From assembly GCF_018598225.1 (NCBI RefSeq), contig NZ_JAHESF010000009.1, positions 1 to 64,000 of the forward strand: a stretch of 64,000 nt of DNA, given 5' to 3'. Each line of letters starts with the position of its first letter. Position 1 is the stretch's first letter. Below the pieces are notes generated by a model. That model was not told the origin of the DNA, did not search any database, and saw only the letters and a list, made by a program, of their open reading frames with translations. A program made the position numbers and the translations under genes. This document shows positions 53,211 to 61,700 of the stretch, one piece after another. Source of the DNA: Chryseosolibacter histidinae (GTDB lineage Bacteria > Bacteroidota > Bacteroidia > Cytophagales > Cyclobacteriaceae).

Positions 53211-53286
53211 AGCTGCAAGCCGATAGCTTCCGGCAGCGAGTGGAGACTCGTAATTTCTGGTAGCTCAAGGCTCGCAACCCACAGCT
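53211..53286. repeat. Heptad-repeat island (agctgca type), inverted arms, degenerate
   Basis: Agctgca-, agccgat- and agcttcc-like units step by 7 bases at 53211-53245. Reverse-complement units step by 7 at 53259-53286. The match is poorer than in the other islands. It lies between the UbiA-type and HAD genes, which point the same way. Confidence 0.5.
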
Positions 53287-53307
53287 CCTAATTCGATAGA
53301 ATAAACT

Positions 53308-53946
53308 ATGACAAGAAAACTTGCCCTCTTCGACTTCGACGGCACCATCACCACCAAAGACACGCTGGTGGAGTTCCTCATGTTCTACAAGGGGCGGCTG
53401 CGTTTCTTCTGGGGCATGTTTGTACTCTCTCCCGTGCTGGCGCTGTACGTGCTCAAGCTGATCCCGAACTGGAAAGGTAAGCAGATCTGCCTGCGGTATT
53501 TTTTGGGTGGCGAAAAGCTCGAAGATTTTACGATCCGTTGTAAAGAATTTTCAGAAAGGCTGCTGCCGCGACTCATCCGCCCCCAGGCGCTGGAAGCCAT
53601 CAACGCTTATAAACGCGAGGGTACACAGGTAGCCGTAGTAACCGCTTCGGCAGAGAACTGGGTGCAGCCGTGGTGTGAAAAACAGGGACTGATCTGCGTG
53701 GGCACACAGCTGGAAGTTGAGAACAACAAGATCACCGGAAACCTCTGCGGGGCCAATTGTTACGGGCCCGAAAAAGTGAAACGGATCCAGCAACAATTCA
53801 CGCTCACAGACTTCAAAGAGATCGTTGCTTACGGCGACTCCTCCGGCGATCGCGAAATGTTCACCATCGCTCACCGGCATCACTACAAACCTTTCAGATC
53901 AGCGCAACCCGTAGCCAGGGGCATAAACGCTGTCAATCGCGGCTGA
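53308..53946 (+). CDS. HAD-IB family phosphatase
   Basis: The 212 residues carry the HAD motifs LFDFDGTITTKDTL (Asp9 nucleophile, Asp11 acid/base), VVTASAENW (motif II), EKVKRIQ (Lys, motif III) and AYGDSSGDREM (motif IV), with a helical cap (about 20-100). HAD-IB members act on phosphoserine-like or phospholipid substrates. Next to a phosphoribosyl-lipid synthase, it could remove the 5-phosphate of polyprenyl-phospho-5-phosphoribose, the step ahead of DprE1. This is inferred from context. Confidence 0.88.
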   Translation: MTRKLALFDFDGTITTKDTLVEFLMFYKGRLRFFWGMFVLSPVLALYVLKLIPNWKGKQICLRYFLGGEKLEDFTIRCKEFSERLLPRLIRPQALEAINAYKREGTQVAVVTASAENWVQPWCEKQGLICVGTQLEVENNKITGNLCGANCYGPEKVKRIQQQFTLTDFKEIVAYGDSSGDREMFTIAHRHHYKPFRSAQPVARGINAVNRG

Positions 53947-53993
53947 CCCTCCCATTCCTGGATTGCTTCATTCCCATTTTTAAAAAGCTTACC

Positions 53994-54012
53994 GCCCTTT
54001 TTGAGGGTTTTT
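53994..54012 (+). terminator. Weak stem-loop terminator after the HAD gene
   Basis: GCCCT and AGGGT pair (one G-U) around TTTTG and are followed by tttt. The rest of the 286-base gap (53947-54232) shows no gene and no clear promoter. TAGTTTTA near 54206 is a poor -7 match for the next gene. Confidence 0.3.
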
Positions 54013-54232
54013 AACGGCTTTCGATCTGGCAATGCTTCGAAATCAACATAAACAGGCCGGTGGTATAGATGTTGCAATATGGCTGCTTAATAGCAACAAC
54101 CTGTTTTATGGACACCGTCCCACCGCAACATTAACATCTCAGGCGTACTGCCCGTGCGCTCTTTTGCACGGCCATACGATCTGATCGTGATCAAGTCTTC
54201 CCGATAGTTTTATCAATTAACAACAATGATCT

Positions 54233-54679
54233 ATGAAAATGGATTTAAGAAATATTTTTGGCTTGTTCCAACACGGAAACGTATCTGCTAAAAGCCATAT
54301 CAAAAACCTGATCGAAGTGGCTTCCGCCGATGGTGAGTTCAACGAGCAGGAGTTTTATCTGCTGAAAGAGATTGCCAGGAGAAACAATATCTCCGACAAA
54401 CAACTGGAAGAGATCCGCTGCCATCCCGAAGCCATTGTCTTTATATGCCCTACGGATGACCGCGAAAAATTTTATCAGCTATACGACCTTGTTCACATGA
54501 TGACGGTAGACGATTTCATTCACCCGGAAGAAATACTGCTTTGTAGTGTTTTCGCTACCAGATTCGGATATCCCAACGCGCTGGTGAACGAAATCATAAC
54601 AACGATCCAGCTCAACATTGAAAATGGAAGCGGATATGACGAAGCTATGAAGCGCGTCTACTTTATCATGGGGCGATAA
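54233..54679 (+). CDS. TerB-like helical protein
   Basis: The 148-residue protein is all helical. IKNLIEVASADGEFNEQEFY and LLKEIARRNNIS match the TerB/DjlA-N fold with its acidic loop (D-G-E-x-x-x-E). A second such region, DDFIHPEEILLCSVFATRFG, follows the fold's symmetry. TerB-type proteins bind metal or act in stress and defence-linked membrane complexes. No other ter gene is near, so no tellurite role should be assumed. It ends in a strong terminator. Confidence 0.75.
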   Translation: MKMDLRNIFGLFQHGNVSAKSHIKNLIEVASADGEFNEQEFYLLKEIARRNNISDKQLEEIRCHPEAIVFICPTDDREKFYQLYDLVHMMTVDDFIHPEEILLCSVFATRFGYPNALVNEIITTIQLNIENGSGYDEAMKRVYFIMGR

Positions 54680-54697
54680 AACATCGCCCCTCTTTTT
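54670..54697 (+). terminator. Strong intrinsic terminator after the TerB-like gene
   Basis: A perfect 8-bp stem GGGGCGAT / ATCGCCCC with a 5-base loop is followed by tcttttt. The stem includes the stop codon of the TerB-like gene. It may also serve the convergent lipoprotein gene from the other side, although no T-run is present in that direction. Confidence 0.8.
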
Positions 54698-55109
54698 ACA
54701 TCTTATTGTAGATCTCTTTCTCCATGCAGGCCGCCCCTGTGTCAGTATCCTGCCTTGTCAGCGTTAGCTTATTCCCGTCTGCTGAAACAGTATATAACGT
54801 GGTGAACGGGGTGCTGTAATAATTGTCGTCCAACACCAACTGGTTCTGGGCAATAACGTAAGTGCCGGGGTGCGTGGCCGTTGAATAGTGGATATTGACC
54901 TTACCATCGGCCAGGAATTCAAGGTCACGGCAGCGAACGGTTGACGGACATTGGGTCAGTTTATTTTTAGTGGCATCTGTGCAGCTGGAGATCTCATGCG
55001 ACACCATGCCGTACCTTCCCGATAACGAGGGTGTACCTTTGTCATCGTCGCTGCAGGATTGAAAAAATGCCAGGGCGATCAGGCCCCCTGTCAGTAGTTT
55101 TCTTTTCAT
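54696..55109 (-). CDS. Surface-exposed lipoprotein, lipocalin-like
   Basis: The 137 residues have a lipoprotein signal peptide with lipobox ALAFFQSC (Cys19) followed by SDDDK. This matches the Bacteroidota lipoprotein export signal that sends lipoproteins to the cell surface. The body has LSGRYGMVSHEISSCTDATK, LEFLADGKVNIHYST and LVLDDNYYSTPFTTLY, similar to small lipocalin-like domains. Four further cysteines could form two disulphides. The ligand is unknown. Confidence 0.82.
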   Translation of the reverse strand: MKRKLLTGGLIALAFFQSCSDDDKGTPSLSGRYGMVSHEISSCTDATKNKLTQCPSTVRCRDLEFLADGKVNIHYSTATHPGTYVIAQNQLVLDDNYYSTPFTTLYTVSADGNKLTLTRQDTDTGAACMEKEIYNKM

Positions 55110-55144
55110 ACTTTCTGTTATGAACTTTGGTAACGTTGTTAAAA

Positions 55145-55705
55145 CTATTTCACCCTGTTTCCGCTCCAGTCTGTGACATTGGGCTGATGGAGCTCATGCC
55201 ATTTTTTAATAAATGAGTCAATATTTGTCAGATCCTTTTCTATCAGGTCACCCAGCTCTTCTGCTCTTTTTTTCAATCCGCTCTCCGAATTGAAGGATTT
55301 CAATTTGTGCTCCACGAAGTTGAATAACGGCATTCCTTTGAAATCATCAACCCGCAGACGCATCCTGGTCAAACTGTTGGGAGGCAGGTCGTACTTTAGT
55401 CCATCGACACCTTTTAGCTGTTCCGGTGAGGCCACTTGCGGACGCAGCTCAAAAATATTCAAATAGATCTGGATCCACCGGTCACCCCGCGCAATGATGG
55501 TTTCAACTATTTCAAGCCGTGTGTTTTGAGACAGCCTGCACATTTGATAAGTAAATCCGCCGATATCATCTTTACCAAACCAGGCAGTAGAGAACGGTGA
55601 TTTCCTGAATCCATTTTTTTCGAGGGCAGGGATTCCTTTTTCACGGAATATTTTATTCCTGACCTCCAGAAGTTTATCGTCCGATACTTTAAAAAATAGT
55701 CCCAT
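55145..55705 (-). CDS. DUF4304-like protein, probable immunity protein for the Rhs toxin
   Basis: The 186 residues contain a DUF4304-like core (IPALEKNGFRKSPFSTAWFG, then RWIQIYLNIFELRPQVASPE). No signal peptide, so it is cytoplasmic. The ATG at 55705 lies 3 bases after the stop of the giant Rhs gene in the same direction, the classical place for an immunity gene of a polymorphic toxin. The toxin partner, its C-terminal nuclease-like domain, fits this. The family is moderately sure; the immunity role is inferred from position. Confidence 0.75.
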   Translation of the reverse strand: MGLFFKVSDDKLLEVRNKIFREKGIPALEKNGFRKSPFSTAWFGKDDIGGFTYQMCRLSQNTRLEIVETIIARGDRWIQIYLNIFELRPQVASPEQLKGVDGLKYDLPPNSLTRMRLRVDDFKGMPLFNFVEHKLKSFNSESGLKKRAEELGDLIEKDLTNIDSFIKKWHELHQPNVTDWSGNRVK

Positions 55706-55708
55706 GGT

Positions 55709-58700
55709 TTAATGTTCTTGATTTCTTTGAGCTGCAACACCGCCTCCGGCACCTACAGTAGCTGCTTTCGCGGCATTGCCAAGCTGCTGACTTGTGGTTC
55801 TGTCAACGATCAAACCTCCGGGCGTGGTAACATTACCAGCTGCTCTAACCTGATTGGGGGTTAGCCCGGCCGTATTGAATTTACTTTCCACTGTCAGGCG
55901 TCTGCCTGTGAACACATTTCTCATGTTATGATCATAAACAGCTCTTTGCGTTCTTCCTGTGGCGGTGCGGGCTCCCGTGTTGACGATCGCCTTTCCCTGA
56001 CTCTGATATCCCTTCGCAGCATATTTTACTGCTGTAACCGTTTCGCCTAATTTTCCTTTAGCAGCGTTGGACAGCCTGTCGGTGGCCCCTTTCACCGCGT
56101 TGCCCACAACTTTTCCACCGGCTCCGAGAACGGCACCGACCGTGGCATCGACCACAACGTCTTTAACAGTTGTTCCTTTTCCCTGTATCGCGCGGTTTGC
56201 TGCACCGCCCACGGCATTGGCAGTTCCGGCAACCGCTGCTGTGGTCACCAGCGAGGCGCCACCTGTAAATCCGGCGGCTCCGCCTGTGATGGCACCCTGC
56301 AGTGCGCTTCCACCAACTTTGCCCCAATTTACTTCTTCTCCTTTATAAAGTTGCATTCCCAGCTCCAAACCACCGCCAATGAGCGCGCCGAGGCCTGCAC
56401 CAATTGCAGCGGTAACGCAGTTCGGACATTTTCCGTCCGGATCATTGTAGGTTACCGGGTTATTCCACCCATAGGCATAGGGAGATTTACCAGACTGCTC
56501 AGGATCTTCAGCCAATTCATCAACACTCTCCCATACGCTTGACCTCGGATCATAATACCTCGCTCCATAATAGTACAATCCCGTCTCTTCATCCAGCTCT
56601 TTCCCGTTGAACAGGTAGGGTGTGCGGTCAGTGTTGCTGTGCTCCTCCACAAACGTCTCCCCGAACGCGAAGTACTCCAGGTGCTGATACACCTCGCCGC
56701 TGACATCCGTCACATAACTTGTGCTGCCCAGGTGATCAGGGTGATAAAAATACTGGAATTTCTCCGGTGTGCTTCCGGTCGTGCTTCCGTTGAGCTGTCC
56801 CGGAGGTGTTTTACCACTTTTCCCCGCCGTCAGGATCTGTCCGTCAGCGCTCAGGAATTTGAGGTTCTTCACAATGCCGTCGAATACCTTTTGAGTCTTG
56901 CCCATGTAATCCACCTTGCTTCCTCCTGCCTTCAGCGGGCCTTTGCCATTGTTATCCCAGCCACCGCCAAGCTTGCTCACAATGCGTTGCCCCTCGATGT
57001 AATAGTGCTTGGTGTAACTTCCGCTTCTCAGCACCAGGTACGGGTTTACATACACCGTGTAGTTGCCCATCTGCCCGGAGCCTGCCTTCCATTCACCATT
57101 CACAAACACGCGCTGGCCGGTGCTCTTACCTTTGAGCACACGCTCACCAGATGCATCGTAGACATAGTGATGCTGCGAACCGTTGTCATAAAGCGAACGG
57201 ATCCTGTTCTCCTCATCCCACATGATATTTCTTCGCTGCCCCGTCTTATCGTGGGTCCAGCCGGTCTGGTTTCCATCCGCATCATACGTATACGTTTGAT
57301 CGCCAATGTGTACAGGCGCATGAGGTTGCTCGCTGCTGTAAGTGTAGCTCAAGTCGTAAGTTGTTTTCTTCTGCACCACACCCTTACGCTGGTGGTTCTG
57401 CGTTTTATGTGTGATACCGCCCACGCTGTTGTATGCCATGCTCAGGGTATAGGTGTGCACATCGTTCGAACCTTTGAAAGATCCTGTGGCTTTCGTAAGC
57501 CTGTAGAGCTCATCATATTCGTAGCTGTATTCGCCTGCGCCGCCCATCAGGTTGGGTGATGGCACCGGCGCGCTGTTCTTCAGCCCCAGGATATTATTCA
57601 TCTTATCGTAGCTGTAGCTATTGTCCATGAACAACCGCTTGGCGGCGGTCTGCGCTGTCAGGTTCTTCAGCCTCCGGCGGTCAGCCTCATAGGTATAGGT
57701 TGTCTTCGTGCCGTTTCCGTAAGCCATGAACACACGCTGCTCAAACTTGTCGTAGCCGAGTTGGTTGACGTAGTTATAGGTGGCGTTCTTCTTCTTGCCC
57801 GTCATGTTCTTGAGCAGTCCTCCGGCATTGTAGGTGTAGGTCACCACCTCGCCATCGGCATAGGTCATAGACGTAAGCCTGTTCCAGGTATCATATTTCC
57901 ATTCCGTGGTATAAGTCTGCTCGTCGTGCTGGGGAATCACAACGGTACGGATATTCTTCACCACCTCTCCCAGCGGTCCGTAGAAAAATTCCTGGGCGCC
58001 GGATGCGTCTTCCTGAAGCACGATCCTGCCCGCGCGGTTATCCGTTGCACCTGCTTCGCCATAGGTATACTTCACATTGTTCTCAGGGTTCTCAGGATAG
58101 ATGATCTCCGACTTCCTTTCAAAATCATACGTGTAAAGAATGGCCTGTCCTGACTTTTGAAGGTTGGCGGTGACAAGCTCTTTCATGTTACCGGCGAGGT
58201 CGTAGCTGTAAGTGGTAGTGCCCGCATCGGGATGTTTACGGCTTGTTCTTCGTCCCAGGTTATCATAGGTTGAGAACGTTGTATTGCCCATGTCATCTGT
58301 GGCTTCGATCTCCTCACCAATGGCGTTGTATTTAAAGCTTGTCCACACCGGTTTGTCAGAAGTATAATTCTTCACGGAGGTTACCCGTTCCTTCACGTCG
58401 GTGAACTGCTCGCTCTGTTTGCCGTTGGGGTCGGTGGTCCTGGTGCTGAACTGCTTCCGGCCAAACTTGTCCTGCTCGAAACCATATTGGGTCAACGTCA
58501 CCGATTTATCAGGCAGGGTAACCTTGGTTGTCCTGCTCAACACATCGTACTCCGTGAGCGTGGGGTCAATGCTGTCGGGATCGCGAATAAAATCGGCGGG
58601 CGTTGCAGCAGGTGCCGTTACGGGGTAATACGTCTTCACGGTTCTGCCAAAGGCGTCGAAATAAACACGGCCACTCACTGACATCATTTCCACATCCGCT

Positions 58701-61700
58701 TTTCCGTCTCCCTGGTAGATGGCGATATCTTTTTTGGTTTGCAGCACACGGCCCAGGCCATCCACAAAAATGGCGGTCTTCAAAGGGTTCTTCGGATCAG
58801 AAGGATCGAAGTGCTCCGTGATCGCATAGGGAATAGCGGCATCGATATCGTATGTGAACTTGATGGTATAACCATTTCCCCCCTTCTCATAAGGTCCTGT
58901 GATCTTCGCCACCCTTCCACGCTTGTCCAGCTCATACGAGATCTCGTTTCCGTTCATGTCTTTGCTTACCAGTACCTGACCGAAACTGAAATCATAGGTT
59001 TCTTCCGAGCTATAGCCATAGCTGTTGCTCACCTTCGTGGGATAAGTGTGCACTTTATCGTCGTACACGTAATCAAAGCTCAGCCGCTGATCTTTATGGT
59101 TCTTCGGCCGCGTGATCTTCTGCAGGTTTCCGTACTGGTCATACGCCATGTCATACACCGCCACATCGCTGTCTGACAGATACTGCTTGATCTGCACAAT
59201 ATCGCCTGTATTCGGATCGATGACCGATTCACGTTTCCGGTAGGTGGTGCCTGAGCCGGTTACCGTGATCTTTGCCGGTGTGCTGATCACATACAAATTC
59301 TCGAGGTTGTGATAGGTGATGGTAGCCGTGACGTCGTCCTCTGCTCCTTCATCACCAAGCTCGGTGTAGGTTGTTACATCACCGGTCTTGTTATAAGCGT
59401 ATCTTGTACCGGTGGTCTTGCCGGGATCGGACTGGCCTTCATACGCACTTTCATTGGTCTCTGTCAGTGCAGGGAACGCACTACCTGCATCACTTACCCT
59501 TTCCTGTGCCGTAAGGTCATTGCCGTTGAAGATATTCTTCAGCACGTAGACGTTCTCCTTGCCTTCAAACTTGTTGCCGGCGCCGTCTGTCTTCAGCTCG
59601 CTCAGCAACAGGCCTTTTGTATAGTAGTTGTCGTTGTTAAAGGTTTGTGTCAGGATGGTGTAAACCGGCTTACTGCCTTTGCCGGTATCGTGGGTGCGGG
59701 TGATCACCTTGGCGAAACCGTAGAAGTCGCGCTCATGGCGGTCATGGAAGCCACCTTCATAAGTAAACGTTGTAAGCGTATTGTCCACACCGTCACCGGC
59801 AAAGCCGTCGAATACCTGTACGCCATCCATTACCCAAAGGCTGTTGGGCATGGCGTAGGTGTTACCCACACGGGTGTAGGTCATTGTGAAAGCAGCACCT
59901 AAAGGTCTGTGTACCGACTTCAGTAAGTTGGTTCGCCCGATGGTGGAGTGTTTTACAACGAGCTGGTTATCCTTTTCCGAGTGCACATAGTCCGGATAGC
60001 CATCGCCGTTGATATCCGTGAATTTTGTCAGCTCGCGGCTCACGCCATGGCCTACGCTGGTGCTGGGGTTGATACAGATCCTGATGCCGATCACCGGTAT
60101 CGGAATACAACCTGTGAACGCTATGTTCGCAGACTCGCTGGTAGACCGGTTCTCGTTGACGTGCGTGGCACCGCTCCATTCCATTGCCGACTGGAAGCCT
60201 GCGCCGGTGTTGAGCTTAACTTTTACCGCCTGGTCTTTCGAGAAGAGCAGCTCATCTACAAGACCATCGCCATTGATATCTTCCAGTGTGCCGGTTGTTT
60301 CATTTTCCGAACGCGACGCACCTAAACCTGCGTTGATGCTGCCACTGGCGAAGCTGAAACCAACACCGCCGCCGTAGCTTACACTTTTACCACCCTGAAT
60401 GTGGTTCTCCACGATCGGCCAGTTCTCTTCCGCGCCAAACCTGTATCCCAGGTTCAACGACACTTTTAAATTCTGGCTGCCGGCATCTTCAGGTTTGGGA
60501 CCTGCATTACCGCTCCTCCTCACTTTGTCAGGGAGACCATCGCCGTTGATGTCAAGCCATGAGAACGGCACTTCACTTTTGCCTTCGCCATAATCGGCGC
60601 TGAGCCCGTTACCGGCCGCGGCATTACCCACGCTTACCAACGCCTTCTTGATGTTGGAAGAGGTGGCGCTTGCCTTGGATTCAACCATTGTACCTGAAAT
60701 TGAAGCGCCTTCGGAGATCGCTTTGGTCATGTGATGATTGCCGTGCCCATGCGGCACCTTGGGCAACAAAACACCCTGCGCATTGGTGAACTGGATAAAG
60801 TCTTTCGTGACCACATCGGGGAAGCGGTCGCCGTTCATATCCATAAAATCAGATAACACTTCCGTATCATTGCTGCCGGAATTGTAGCCACCACCGATCG
60901 CTTTGTAACCGATACCCAGGCCAAAGGATGAACCTGAAGTTTTGGTCACTTTATCGATGGCAGGGGTCACACCGCCGCCACCGCCATTACCTCCTCCGTG
61001 GGACGTAAGCCTTCCTGCAATGTCATCCTCGCCGAGGCGCGAGCTGCTCATCACACTGGCAGTTAATATGGTAAGATTGTCATAACCGATCCAGTTACGG
61101 TTCTCACCGGACGGAACCATCATGATGAACATTTCCTTGGCGGGATCGTAGGCGTTGGCGCCTTCAACATCTTCAGGATCCTGGATATCATTCTCCACGT
61201 CTACATCACCGGCATTTTTGGCCATGTCACTGATCTTCAAAAGGGCACGATCGATCGGGCGATCGGTGCGATCAGGGTTGCCGTTGTAAGCGAAGTGACC
61301 CCAGCCCCGGTAAAAGGGACCGAAGATCGGATCGTCGCTCAGCGCAGAGAACACACCCGCTTTCACCAACTTCTCGGTACCATCGATCATCAGTTTCGCA
61401 TCGTATTGTGTGATGCGTGTGGCGATCTTCGCGTTGTCGGCATCGTATTCAAAGTACAGGGTATCGCCCTGCTTCACCGTGATCTCGGCAGAAGGCATTG
61501 CCGCAGGAAGATCTCCCTTGGTAACCTGGATGCTGGTCTTCCACAGCAGCGTATCTTTTTTCTTGACGGAAAAATGGATCAGGCCATTCAACGTAAGGTT
61601 CAGGGGGAAACCTCCGTTGTTGACAGCCAGCGAGGGCGTTACCTTGATCTTCTCAACATCCTCTGTCAGCTTCCACGGCCTGGTAACCGCGTGCAACAAA

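Noticed and set aside
52184..53218. 344-residue minus-strand frame opposite the UbiA-type gene
   Set aside because: Low-complexity Gln/Glu/His-rich reading of a membrane protein's complement; no family features.
6536..53286. CRISPR array
   Set aside because: The heptad islands have no spacers and a 7-base period, far below CRISPR repeat sizes; no cas genes are present.
54233..54679. Tellurite-resistance operon
   Set aside because: Only one TerB-like gene is present; no terC, terD or terZ homologue lies nearby.
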